Positions 8,371-16,740 of a DNA stretch of 64,000 bases are shown in pieces. Source of the stretch: Bradyrhizobium sp. 164 (lineage in GTDB: Bacteria > Pseudomonadota > Alphaproteobacteria > Rhizobiales > Xanthobacteraceae); contig NZ_JADPKA010000097.1 of assembly GCF_023073715.1 (NCBI RefSeq), positions 186,001 to 250,000 on the forward strand, read 5' to 3'. Under the pieces are notes generated by a model. That model was not told the origin of the DNA. It saw only the letters and a program-made list of their open reading frames with translations, and searched no databases. How positions within the stretch are numbered: position 1 is the first letter of the stretch; each line of letters opens with the position of its first letter. A program made the translations under genes and the position numbers.

Positions 8371-9585
8371 CTAGAAAAACGCCTGAATGCCCGTGATCGC
8401 GCGGCCGAGGATCAGGGCGTGGACGTCGTGGGTACCCTCGTAGGTGTTGACCGTCTCGAGGTTCTGGACGTGGCGCATCACGTGGTACTCGATCGAGATG
8501 CCGTTGCCGCCGTGCATGTCGCGGGCGGTGCGGGCGATGTCGAGCGCCTTGCCGCAATTGTTGCGCTTCATGATCGAGATCATCTCGGGCGCGAACTTGC
8601 CCTCGTCCATCAGGCGGCCGACGCGAAGCGAGCCCTGAAGGCCGAGCGCGATCTCGGTCTCCATGTCGGCGAGCTTCTTCTGCACCAGCTGGGTCGCGGC
8701 AAGCGGCTTGCCGAACTGCTTGCGGTCGAGCGTGTACTGGCGGGCGCGGTGCATGCAGTCTTCGGCGGCGCCTAGCGCACCCCAGGAGATGCCGTAACGG
8801 GCGCGGTTGAGACAGCCGAACGGGCCCTTCAGGCCGGAGACGTTGGGCAGCAGCGCGTCCTCGGGAACCACGACCCCGTCCATCACGACCTCGCCGGTAA
8901 TTGAGGCGCGAAGCGACAGCTTGCCGCCGATCTTCGGCGCGGAGAGGCCCTTCATGCCCTTCTCCAGCACGAAGCCGCGGATCTGGTTGTCGTGCGCCGC
9001 CGACTTGGCCCACACCACGAATACATCGGCGATCGGCGCGTTCGAGATCCACATCTTGCTGCCGGTGAGGCGATAGCCGTCCGAAACCTTCTCGGCACGG
9101 GTCTTCATGCCGGCGGGGTCGGAGCCGGCGTCGGGCTCGGTCAGGCCGAAGCAGCCGACCCACTCGCCGCTGGCGAGCTTCGGCAGGTATTTCTTGCGCT
9201 GGTTCTCGTCGCCATAGGCGTAGATCGGGTACATCACCAGCGAGGACTGCACCGAGTTCATCGAGCGATAGCCGGAATCGACCCGCTCGATCTCGCGCGC
9301 GACGAGGCCATAGGCGACGTAGCTCGCATTGGCGCAGCCATATTCCTCCGGCAGGGTGATGCCGATCAGGCCGAGTTCACCCATTTCGTTGAAGATCTCG
9401 CGGTCCGTCTTCTCTTCGAGATAGGCCTCGGAGACGCGTGGCAGCAGCTTGTCCTGAGCATAGGCGCGCGCGGTGTCGCGCACCATGCGCTCGTCTTCGG
9501 TGAGTTGCTCGTCGAGCAGGAACGGATCGTCCCACTGGAAAGAAGCCGCAGCCGGCTTGTCCTTGGCCTGAGGGCGCGCGCTCAT
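8371..9585 (-). CDS. gcdH: Acyl-CoA dehydrogenase, glutaryl-CoA dehydrogenase type
   Basis: A 404-residue flavoenzyme of the acyl-CoA dehydrogenase family, expected to oxidise and decarboxylate glutaryl-CoA to crotonyl-CoA with FAD (lysine/tryptophan breakdown). Seen motifs: GCFGLTEPDAGSDP (FAD/substrate loop), KMWISNAP, the GCLNRARYGISWGALGAAE helix, RKQFGKPLAATQLVQ, and YEGTHDVHALILGRAITG with the catalytic Glu in the YEGT tetrad. Start 9585 has AAAGGACG just before it; the longer frame to 9615 has no such site. Confidence 0.88.
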   Translation of the reverse strand: MSARPQAKDKPAAASFQWDDPFLLDEQLTEDERMVRDTARAYAQDKLLPRVSEAYLEEKTDREIFNEMGELGLIGITLPEEYGCANASYVAYGLVAREIERVDSGYRSMNSVQSSLVMYPIYAYGDENQRKKYLPKLASGEWVGCFGLTEPDAGSDPAGMKTRAEKVSDGYRLTGSKMWISNAPIADVFVVWAKSAAHDNQIRGFVLEKGMKGLSAPKIGGKLSLRASITGEVVMDGVVVPEDALLPNVSGLKGPFGCLNRARYGISWGALGAAEDCMHRARQYTLDRKQFGKPLAATQLVQKKLADMETEIALGLQGSLRVGRLMDEGKFAPEMISIMKRNNCGKALDIARTARDMHGGNGISIEYHVMRHVQNLETVNTYEGTHDVHALILGRAITGIQAFF

Positions 9586-9692
9586 GAAACGTCCTTTCGA
9601 TTCTGGTTCCGTCATAAATTGCCGGACAAATTAAAGCGCCGCGGCAACAAGTGCAATTGCATCCTGGTTTCGATCGATGCGAGGCGAAGCGT

Positions 9693-9768
9693 CGTACCCG
9701 GAATCTCCTCGCTTCTACGACATCGAGATTCGGGATCTGGCGCTTTCAGCGCAATCCCGGAATGACAC
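9693..9768. repeat. Bradyrhizobium palindromic repeat, variant copy
   Basis: TACCCGGAATCTC ... GAGATTCGGGATCTGGCG ... GCAATCCCGGAATGACA carries the same outer arms (CCCGGAATCTC and CCCGGAATGAC) as the repeat at 4007-4060, with a different central part. Confidence 0.65.
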
Positions 9769-9774
9769 TGCGTG

Positions 9775-10851
9775 TCAGCTTTCGAGCTGCTCGTTGGCGA
9801 CGATCTCGATGCCGAAGCCCGACAGGCCTTTGTAGTCGTGCACCGAGGACGTGAGGTGCCGGATCGAAGTGACGCCGAGATCGCGCAGGATCTGCGCGCC
9901 GACGCCGACCTCACGCCACTGGCGGTTGCGGTCGGCTTCCGTGGACGACTCGTCCGGCAGCGGCGCGACGGGCACACCGGCTGCGCCGTCGCGCAGGTAA
10001 ACCAGCACGCCACGGCCGGATTTCTTGAAATGCTCGAGCACTGCCGCCATGCGCTTATGCCCCGTGAAAGTGTCCTTGACGATGTTCGGCTTGTGGAAGC
10101 GCGTCAGCACGTTCTTGCCGTCGCCAACGCCATTGTAGACGAAGGCGACGTGGGCGATGGAATCGAACGGCGAGCGGTAGGCATAGCCCTGCAAGGGTCC
10201 GATCGGGCTCTCGGTGACGAAGGTCGAGACCCGCTCGATCAGCTTCTCGCGCGCCTGGCGGTAGGCGATCATATCCGCGATGGTGACGTGCTTGAGCTTG
10301 TGCTCGGCGGCGAAGCGGGCGACTTGCTCACCCTTCATCACGCTGCCGTCGTCGTTCATGAGCTCGCTGATGACACCCACCGGCGGCAGGCCGGAGAGCT
10401 TGCAGAGGTCAACCGCGGCTTCAGTGTGGCCGGAGCGCAGCAGCACGCCGCCGTCCTTGGCAATCAGCGGGAAGATGTGGCCAGGCCGGGCGAAGTCGTT
10501 AGCGCCGACATTGGGATTGGCCAGCGCGCGACAGCACGAGGCACGTTCCTCGGCCGAGATGCCGGTGCCGCCATCGGGCTTGTAGTCGATCGAGACCGTG
10601 AACGCGGTGGTGTGCGCCGAATCGTTGTGGGCGACCATCGGATCGAGCCGCAGACGGCGCGCGTCCTCGGTGGTCACGGGCGCGCAGACGATGCCGGAGG
10701 TGTGGCGGATGATGAACGCCATCTTCTCGGCGGTGCAGAGCGAGGCGGCGACGATCAGATCGCCCTCGCCCTCGCGATCCTCATCATCGGTGACGACGAC
10801 GAGCTCGCCTCGGGCAAAGGCCTGCAAGACTTCTTGAACGCTGTCGGGCAT
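9775..10851 (-). CDS. ribB: 3,4-dihydroxy-2-butanone 4-phosphate synthase with degenerate GTP cyclohydrolase II domain
   Basis: A 358-residue two-domain protein of riboflavin synthesis. Residues 1 to about 200 are the RibB domain that converts ribulose 5-phosphate to the four-carbon unit of riboflavin; the acidic active-site loop DDEDREGEGD is at 22-31, and the RPGHIFPL and RSGHTEAAVDL blocks are intact. The remaining ~155 residues align in layout with GTP cyclohydrolase II, but the zinc-binding CxxxxxxxxxxCxC segment is replaced (RFHKPNIVKDTFTGHKR has no Cys). The second activity is therefore probably lost, as in RibBX-type proteins. I see no FMN riboswitch upstream. Confidence 0.9.
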   Translation of the reverse strand: MPDSVQEVLQAFARGELVVVTDDEDREGEGDLIVAASLCTAEKMAFIIRHTSGIVCAPVTTEDARRLRLDPMVAHNDSAHTTAFTVSIDYKPDGGTGISAEERASCCRALANPNVGANDFARPGHIFPLIAKDGGVLLRSGHTEAAVDLCKLSGLPPVGVISELMNDDGSVMKGEQVARFAAEHKLKHVTIADMIAYRQAREKLIERVSTFVTESPIGPLQGYAYRSPFDSIAHVAFVYNGVGDGKNVLTRFHKPNIVKDTFTGHKRMAAVLEHFKKSGRGVLVYLRDGAAGVPVAPLPDESSTEADRNRQWREVGVGAQILRDLGVTSIRHLTSSVHDYKGLSGFGIEIVANEQLES

Positions 10852-11022
10852 TTCCCAATCTCTATCGGTTATGGCCGGGAGGCTTAGCCGGACTTGGCCC
10901 GGGGCGCTAGTCTCCCCAGCGCAACCACATATGCCGGGCGGCAGGCCTGCCAGGGTAATTCAGGCTTGCAGCGAAGATATCAAGGATATAGGCCGCGAGC
11001 GCCGGAGAGGAAGGCCGGCCGG

Positions 11023-12753
11023 TCAGGGCAGCACTTCGCGCCGCTCGCCGAGCCGTTGATCGAGCTCGGCGCGCTTGTCGGCCAGAAGGCCGGCCTGGGC
11101 GGCTTCGATCACCGTGAACAGCTCGTGGGCGTCGCTGAGCCGGGTCACCGTGACATAGCTGGCGCCGGCCTCGTAGAGCTCGCCGACGTCAGCCAGGAGG
11201 TCGGCCGTGGCCACGATCAGGGCGGTGGGGTTGAGCGCGCGGACGTGGCGGACCAGCTTCTCGTTGGTGGCGCCTTTCAGCAGCGAATCCGGCACACTGA
11301 GGATGATGATCTCCGACTTGCCGATGCCGGCATGAAGGAGCGTGTCGACATTGCTGATGTCGCCATAGATCACGTGCAGCCCCCGCGAGAGCAGGGTCTG
11401 GTACACATTCGGGTTGAAATCGACCACCGTGATCTGCTCCAGCAGCACCGGAGCCTGCCGCTCGATCTCGGCTAGCAGCGCGCTCGCCGCACGAAAAAAG
11501 CCGAGAATGACGATGCGGCGGGCCTCGCCGTGCCCGCCCTCATGGGCCTCCTCGGCATGGCCACTGCCATGATCGAGGTCGCGCAGGCCAATCCGCTTCA
11601 GGGGCCCGATCATCCAGCGGGTGATCTCGTCACTGCGCGTCATCACGAAGGTCGAGAGCACGGCCAGAACCACGAAGGCAAAGGAGGCCGCGTTCGCCGT
11701 CTCGGCTGCGATGTGGTGGTCGGCGATGCCGGTCTGGATCACCACCAGCGAGAACTCGGAGATCTGGGCGAGGTTGAGGGCCGGCAACAGGCTGGCGCGC
11801 AGCCCCTGTTTCATCAGATAAAGCGGGGTAAAGGTGGTGACGAGCCGGCTCACCACGGTAAACGCCGCGATCATCAAAGCGAGCCCGATCACGGAGAGGC
11901 CGGGCACGGGGATGGTCATACCGAGTGCGACGAAGAACAGGGTGATGAAGAAGTCGCGAAGCGTGGTGACCTTGGCCGTGACGTCGAGCGCATAGGGAAA
12001 GGTCGAAAGCGAGACGCCGGCGATCAGGGCGCCCATCTCGCGCGACAGCGACAGCCGCTCCGCCATCTCGGCGACAAGAAAGCACCAGGCCAGCGCGCCG
12101 AGCAGGATCAGCTCGGGCCGCCGGGCGATCTGGTGAAACAGGCGCGGCAGCACATAGCGGCTGACCAACAGCGCGGCAGCGACCAGCACCGCGACGCGGC
12201 CGATCGAGAGCAGGATGACGCTGACTTGCAGATTAGCCAGGCTCGGCTGCACCGCCAGGAACAGGATGGCGAAGATATCCTGGAGCACCAGCACGCCGAG
12301 GGTGATGCGGCCCGGCAGCGTGTCGAGCTCGCGCTTCTCGTAGAGCACCTTGACGATGATGACGGTGCTCGACAACGCGCAAGCGACGCAGAGATAGACC
12401 GCATCGAAATGCCCGCCGCCGAGGGACAAGCCAATGCCGACGAAGAACAGAACCCCGAGCAGGCAGCCCCCGAGCAGCTGGCCGCCTGCCGCGAACAGGA
12501 TCACCTTTCCCGCCCGCACGATCTTCTTCAGGTCGATCTCCAGCCCGATCATGAACAGCATGAAGATCAGGCCGAGCTCCGAGATGACGCTGATCGATTC
12601 CTGCGATTTGACCCAGCCGGCGCCGAATGGACCTATGCAGAAGCCGGCGATAAGGTAGGCCAGGATCAGGGGCTGCCGGGAGAAATGGGCGAGCAGGCCC
12701 AGCATCCAGGCAAACAGAATACAGAGAGTGATGTCGCGAATGAGCTCGTGCAT
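11023..12753 (-). CDS. CPA2-family cation:proton antiporter (KefB/YbaL-like)
   Basis: A 576-residue protein: about twelve hydrophobic segments over residues 1-385 form the Na+/H+ exchanger-type membrane domain, with LIFMLFMIGLEIDLKK and VLVLQDIFAI typical of CPA2 members. After a His/Glu-rich linker, a Rossmann-like nucleotide-binding domain follows (RIVILGFFRAASALLAEI, VDFNPN, VIYGDISNVDTL). Probably exports K+ or Na+ in exchange for protons under nucleotide or stress control. Start MHELIRDI at 12753 is usual for the family; the longer frame to 12804 adds hydrophilic residues. Confidence 0.87.
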   Translation of the reverse strand: MHELIRDITLCILFAWMLGLLAHFSRQPLILAYLIAGFCIGPFGAGWVKSQESISVISELGLIFMLFMIGLEIDLKKIVRAGKVILFAAGGQLLGGCLLGVLFFVGIGLSLGGGHFDAVYLCVACALSSTVIIVKVLYEKRELDTLPGRITLGVLVLQDIFAILFLAVQPSLANLQVSVILLSIGRVAVLVAAALLVSRYVLPRLFHQIARRPELILLGALAWCFLVAEMAERLSLSREMGALIAGVSLSTFPYALDVTAKVTTLRDFFITLFFVALGMTIPVPGLSVIGLALMIAAFTVVSRLVTTFTPLYLMKQGLRASLLPALNLAQISEFSLVVIQTGIADHHIAAETANAASFAFVVLAVLSTFVMTRSDEITRWMIGPLKRIGLRDLDHGSGHAEEAHEGGHGEARRIVILGFFRAASALLAEIERQAPVLLEQITVVDFNPNVYQTLLSRGLHVIYGDISNVDTLLHAGIGKSEIIILSVPDSLLKGATNEKLVRHVRALNPTALIVATADLLADVGELYEAGASYVTVTRLSDAHELFTVIEAAQAGLLADKRAELDQRLGERREVLP

Positions 12754-12820
12754 GCCAAATTGGTCCGTTTTGCCGCACCCTAGAGATGGGTCGCGGTGCG
12801 GCAAGCGAGCAATTCGTCAC

Positions 12821-13348
12821 ATGCGCGAAGGGCTCTTCGCAGCAATGCTGCTATGCCCCCTCGCCTATGCCGTGCCCGCCGCCGCGCAATCGAAAATCAG
12901 TATCGAACAAAGCTTTGCCGATTCGCTCACCGCGCTGCCGAAGGACGAACTCGCCGTATCCGGCGGGTTCTACGTGCCCGCCTATTCCAGCGTCGCGATG
13001 AGCCAGGGCAAGCTGCGTGTCGACTTCTCGGTGACGCTGAGCGTGCACAACGCCTCCGAGACCCAGCCGCTGGTGGTCAAACGCATCGCCTATTTCGACA
13101 CCGCAGGCAAGCAGGTCGAGAGCTATCTGAAGGCGCCGGTCGCCTTGAGACCGCTCGCCACCGTCTCGATCTTCATTCCGACCGACGACGTACGCGGCGG
13201 GACCGGAGCCAATTTTCTCGTCGACTGGGCCGCAACAAGCGAGATCGCCGAGCCCGTGGTCGAAGCCTTGATGGTTGGCGGCGTCGCCAATGCGCATTAC
13301 GCTTTCATCAGCCAGGGACGTCCGACCCGGACGGCCGGCAAGAAGTAA
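12821..13348 (+). CDS. DUF3124 domain-containing exported protein
   Basis: A 175-residue protein with a signal peptide (cleavage likely after AVPAAA, about residue 21) and a single DUF3124 domain: SVAMSQGKLRVDFSVTLSVHN, PLVVKRIAYFDTAGK, FIPTDDVRGGTGANFLVDW. Function unknown. It is divergent from the antiporter gene with only 67 bases between starts, so their promoters overlap. Confidence 0.8.
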   Translation: MREGLFAAMLLCPLAYAVPAAAQSKISIEQSFADSLTALPKDELAVSGGFYVPAYSSVAMSQGKLRVDFSVTLSVHNASETQPLVVKRIAYFDTAGKQVESYLKAPVALRPLATVSIFIPTDDVRGGTGANFLVDWAATSEIAEPVVEALMVGGVANAHYAFISQGRPTRTAGKK

Positions 13349-13400
13349 GACAGGCCGGTGCAACGCCGGCCGCCCAACAAGAACAAGACGAGGAACGCCC

Positions 13401-14633
13401 ATGACGTCCAGCTTCGACTTCGCACCCCTGTTTCCCGCGGGGCTGCCTGCCCCCTCCGCGCGCTGGACGGGCCTTGCCAAATACAGCTTCGTCGGCGGCA
13501 ACAACGACTCCGAACAGGTGCCGCTCGAGGGCCTGATCGAGGCGACAAACCTGGCACTACAGCGCGAGGGCCGCTCGCTCGCCACCTATGGGCTGGCGCA
13601 TGGACCTCAGGGGTATTTGCCCTTGCGCGAATTCCTGGTGACAAAGCTCAAGCGCGATGCCGGCATCACCTGCACGGTCGACGACCTCCTGATCGTCTCC
13701 GGCTCGCTTCAGGCGCTCGATCTCGTCAACGCCACGCTGCTAGCGCGCGGCGACACCGTCATTTTCGAGCAGGAGAGCTATCAGGGCTCGCTGACCCGCC
13801 TGGCGCGGCTCGGCGTGAACGTGGTGGGCATCCCCCTCGACAAGGACGGCATGCGCATGGACGTGCTGGCCTCCACGCTCGCCGATCTGAAGAGCCGCGG
13901 CATCCGGCCGAAATACATCTACACGATTCCGACCGTGCAGAACCCGACCGGCAGTATCATGCCGGAGAGCCGACGCGCCGAGCTGCTGCGCCTGTCATCC
14001 GAATACGGCGTGCCGATCTTCGAAGACGATTGCTATGCCGACCTCGTCTGGTCCGGGCAGCGGCCGCCGGCGATCCATGCCATGAGCCGAAACGGCGGCG
14101 TGATCCATATCGGCTCGTTCTCGAAATCGATCGCGCCGGCGCTGCGCGTCGGCTTCGTCGTAGCGCCCTGGGATGTGATGTCGCGGATGCTGGCGCTGAA
14201 GACCGATGCCGGCTCGGGCGCGCTGGAGCAGATGGTGCTCGCGACCTATTGCAAGCCGCATTTCGCGAGCCATGTGCCGGCACTGACGAAAGCGTTGCGC
14301 ACCAAGCTCGATACGTTGATGGAGGCCCTCAACGAGCAGTTCGGGACGGCGGCCGAGTTCGAGGAGCCCAAGGGCGGCATCTTCCTCTGGGTGAAACTGC
14401 CCGACCAGGTCGATACGCTCAAACTGTATCAAGCCGCGCTTGCCGCCGGCGTCTCGATCAATCCGGGGCCGGAATGGTCGACCAACAAGAACCATTCCAG
14501 CTCGCGACTGAGGCTCTGCTTTGCGAGCCCCACGCATCAGCAGATCCGTGAGGGCGTCGCCGTACTGGCCGAGGTTTGCCGCAAGGAATTTGGCGTACCG
14601 GCCCGCAGTGCCAACGTCGAGAAGAGGGCCTGA
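13401..14633 (+). CDS. PLP-dependent aminotransferase, 2-aminoadipate/MocR-like class I/II
   Basis: A 410-residue fold-type I aminotransferase. The PLP lysine sits in SFSKSIAPALRVG, the cofactor aspartate in FEDDCYAD, the IPTVQNPTG motif near residue 178 and SRLRLCFASP with the substrate-carboxylate Arg near the end. No DNA-binding domain is fused, so it is a free enzyme rather than a MocR regulator. The closest functional group as I recall is the LysN/2-aminoadipate and aromatic aminotransferases; the amino donor cannot be fixed. It lies 52 bases after the DUF3124 gene. Confidence 0.85.
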   Translation: MTSSFDFAPLFPAGLPAPSARWTGLAKYSFVGGNNDSEQVPLEGLIEATNLALQREGRSLATYGLAHGPQGYLPLREFLVTKLKRDAGITCTVDDLLIVSGSLQALDLVNATLLARGDTVIFEQESYQGSLTRLARLGVNVVGIPLDKDGMRMDVLASTLADLKSRGIRPKYIYTIPTVQNPTGSIMPESRRAELLRLSSEYGVPIFEDDCYADLVWSGQRPPAIHAMSRNGGVIHIGSFSKSIAPALRVGFVVAPWDVMSRMLALKTDAGSGALEQMVLATYCKPHFASHVPALTKALRTKLDTLMEALNEQFGTAAEFEEPKGGIFLWVKLPDQVDTLKLYQAALAAGVSINPGPEWSTNKNHSSSRLRLCFASPTHQQIREGVAVLAEVCRKEFGVPARSANVEKRA

Positions 14634-14948
14634 TACCGAGCCACCTGGGGCTGGCTGCCGCGGATGCGGAGGCTAGCCGCAGCAAGAGGCAGCAAGAGGA
14701 AGACCGAGACGCTGCCCTTACCGGCCTCGATCTGGGCGACGTAGCGCTCGAAAATCCCTTCGCCCCGCAAGATTGACGACTTGATTCAGCATTGGTCTAT
14801 CCACGTTCGCCTTCGGAAAGTGCATGCTACCCGGAAACGGCCGGCCTCATTGACCCGGATCCGATTCGCGCGCGATCGGCAGCCAGCGTGGGCGGCCGTG
14901 AGGGATGCTCTTCTTTGGAATTCTACGAGGCGGAGGGCTTGCCAGGAC
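14634..14948. other. Intergenic stretch without a recognised gene
   Basis: About 315 bases separate the aminotransferase from the next gene. Short open frames on both strands have no ribosome site or family resemblance. No repeat or terminator with a T-run was seen. Confidence 0.4.
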
Positions 14949-15401
14949 ATGACGCGTTGCTTGAGCCGCTGGATCGCGGCTGCGCTGCCGTGGGTCGCAC
15001 TCGTGTCCGCGGCGCGTGCCGAGACGCTTGCGGTAAGGGTCGAACAATGGGGCCTGCTCGGCTCTTGGGCCGTCGACTGCGCGGCTCGGCCCGACCGCGA
15101 CAAGGGCGCGCTATTGACTTACGAGATCAGGAAGGACGGCCGGGTGATGTACCGGCGCAACTTCGGCGAAGCCAAGGACGAGAGCGAGGTCGTCTCCGCC
15201 ACGGTCGATGCCGAAGGCCTGCTCGGTGTGATGATGTTCTTCCCCTCGCTCCATCAGACGCGCGAATTCGGACTCCTCTTGCAGAAGGATGGCAGCCTGC
15301 GCGCGACCTACAATCGCAGCGAGCGCGGCGAGTACACGATCAGAGACGGCAAATACGTCGCGACCGGCGCGCCAACACCGGCACAGCAACGCTGCGATTA
15401 A
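14949..15401 (+). CDS. Exported hypothetical protein
   Basis: A 150-residue protein with a signal peptide (hydrophobic WIAAALPWVALVSAARAE, cleavage about residue 23). The mature part carries LGSWAVDCAARPDRDKGALLTYE and ends in a Cys, so Cys pairing is possible. I do not recognise a named domain. Start 14949 is the first Met giving a signal peptide; the frame to 14781 upstream is not protein-like. Confidence 0.7.
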   Translation: MTRCLSRWIAAALPWVALVSAARAETLAVRVEQWGLLGSWAVDCAARPDRDKGALLTYEIRKDGRVMYRRNFGEAKDESEVVSATVDAEGLLGVMMFFPSLHQTREFGLLLQKDGSLRATYNRSERGEYTIRDGKYVATGAPTPAQQRCD

Positions 15402-15432
15402 CAGGCGTTCAGAATTCTCCCGCCGTTCCTCC

Positions 15433-15457
15433 GGAACGTTCGCGTGCATGCACGGTT
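15433..15457 (+). promoter_or_regulatory. EcfG-like stress promoter
   Basis: GGAAC-N16-GGTT, 31 bases before the His-rich peptide gene. The -10 differs by one base from the usual CGTT. One of a set in this window with near-constant distance to the start codon. Confidence 0.4.
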
Positions 15458-15487
15458 TAGATGTGCATTCGATTGGAGGAGGACATC

Positions 15488-15721
15488 ATGAAGAAGCTTG
15501 GTTATGTGGTTGCAGCTCTCGGCGCGATCGTGATCGCAGCGCCGACGCTGGCGAGCGCCGAGACGGTGGTGATCAAGCGCGGTCATCATCATCACGGCCC
15601 GTACGCTGCCCACGCCGAATACGGCATGCATCGTGACCATGGCTGGCATCGCGGCTGGCACCATCGCGGCGACAAGGTCGTCGTCATCAAGCGCAGTCAT
15701 CGCCACCATCACTGGGACTAA
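15488..15721 (+). CDS. Small His-rich exported protein
   Basis: A 77-residue peptide with a clear signal sequence (cleavage after LASAE, about residue 25) and a mature part of about 50 residues in which His is the main residue (GHHHHG, HRDHGWHRGWHHRG, HRHHHWD). It may bind metals in the periplasm; that is inference. GGAGGA before the ATG supports the start, and a hairpin terminator follows. Confidence 0.72.
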   Translation: MKKLGYVVAALGAIVIAAPTLASAETVVIKRGHHHHGPYAAHAEYGMHRDHGWHRGWHHRGDKVVVIKRSHRHHHWD

Positions 15722-15740
15722 AGCGCAACGCAGCATGGAG

Positions 15741-15764
15741 ATGGCCCCTGGCGGGGCCATTTTC
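15741..15764. terminator. Rho-independent terminator between convergent genes
   Basis: Perfect 8-bp stem ATGGCCCC/GGGGCCAT with loop TGGC, followed by TTT on the plus strand. It sits between the His-rich peptide gene and the convergent aldo/keto reductase gene. Confidence 0.75.
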
Positions 15765-15788
15765 TGCGCGTTCGAAAGCACTCCAGGG

Positions 15789-16607
15789 CTAATCCCACGC
15801 CGGCGCGAAGCCGGGATTGACGCAGCGCCTGTCCTTCGGCAGTGCGGCGATCTTGTCGCGGTCGGCATCATCGAGCGTGATCTTCAGGGCATCGAGATTG
15901 GCCTGCTGGCTCTCGCGCCGCGACGCCTTCGGGATCGCCACGACGCCGTCTTGATCGAGCAACCATTTCAGCGCCACTTGAGCCGCGGTCGCGTTGTGCT
16001 TAACGCCGATCTCGCTCAGCACCGGATCCATTGCGAAGCGCCCCTGCGCCAGCGGGCAATAGGCGACCAGCGGGATGCTCCTGGCATTGAGATAGGTCAG
16101 CACCTTCGATTGATCGAGCATGGCGTGATATTCGACCTGGTTGCAGGCGATTGGCGCCTTGATGTCCTCGACGGCAATCTTGAGCAGCGCGGTGGTAAAG
16201 TTCGCAACGCCGATCGCCCGCGTCCGCCCCTCCTCCTTGAGCTTCATCAGGGTCTCGAACACCGCGCCCCAATTGGCGAATTTCGACGGCCAGTGCACGA
16301 GATAGAGGTCGACATGGTCGAGCCTGAGCTTCTTCAGGCTGGCGTCGAAAGCGCGACGGATCGCCTCCGGTACCAGATTCTCGTGCCAGACTTTTGTGGT
16401 GACGTGCAGTTCGCCGCGCGGCAGGCGGGAAGCGGCGATGGCCGAACCGATCGACTCCTCATTGGCGTACATCTCGGCGGTGTCGATGTGGCGATAGCCA
16501 ATCGACAGCGCGCTCTCGACCGCGGCGCGGCAGGCATCGCCCTGCATGCGGAAGGTGCCGAGGCCGAGCTTGGGCATGCTGATGCCCTGTGTCTGCAGAT
16601 GGTGCAT
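15789..16607 (-). CDS. Aldo/keto reductase (2,5-diketo-D-gluconate reductase-like)
   Basis: A 272-residue NADPH-dependent carbonyl reductase. The complete catalytic tetrad is visible: Asp42, Tyr47, Lys72 and His105 (in the IDTAEMY, TTKVW and LYLVHWPS blocks). The NADP-binding IPKASRRES stretch is near residue 226. The family reduces aldehydes and keto sugars; the physiological substrate is not evident. Confidence 0.88.
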   Translation of the reverse strand: MHHLQTQGISMPKLGLGTFRMQGDACRAAVESALSIGYRHIDTAEMYANEESIGSAIAASRLPRGELHVTTKVWHENLVPEAIRRAFDASLKKLRLDHVDLYLVHWPSKFANWGAVFETLMKLKEEGRTRAIGVANFTTALLKIAVEDIKAPIACNQVEYHAMLDQSKVLTYLNARSIPLVAYCPLAQGRFAMDPVLSEIGVKHNATAAQVALKWLLDQDGVVAIPKASRRESQQANLDALKITLDDADRDKIAALPKDRRCVNPGFAPAWD

Positions 16608-16740
16608 GAAACAGACTCCTGACGTAGTTCATCGCGCCAGACGCGCGGTGACAGACTCTTCGCTGATGGAAAGGAAGTGGCGGGAGTAGCGACCATAGCG
16701 CGGGAGACGCCGGGCGGCCAATCAAGATCGAGTTAATGGC

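Noticed and set aside
10852..11022. Possible FMN riboswitch upstream of ribB
   Set aside because: The conserved FMN-element blocks are not present on the minus strand before the start.
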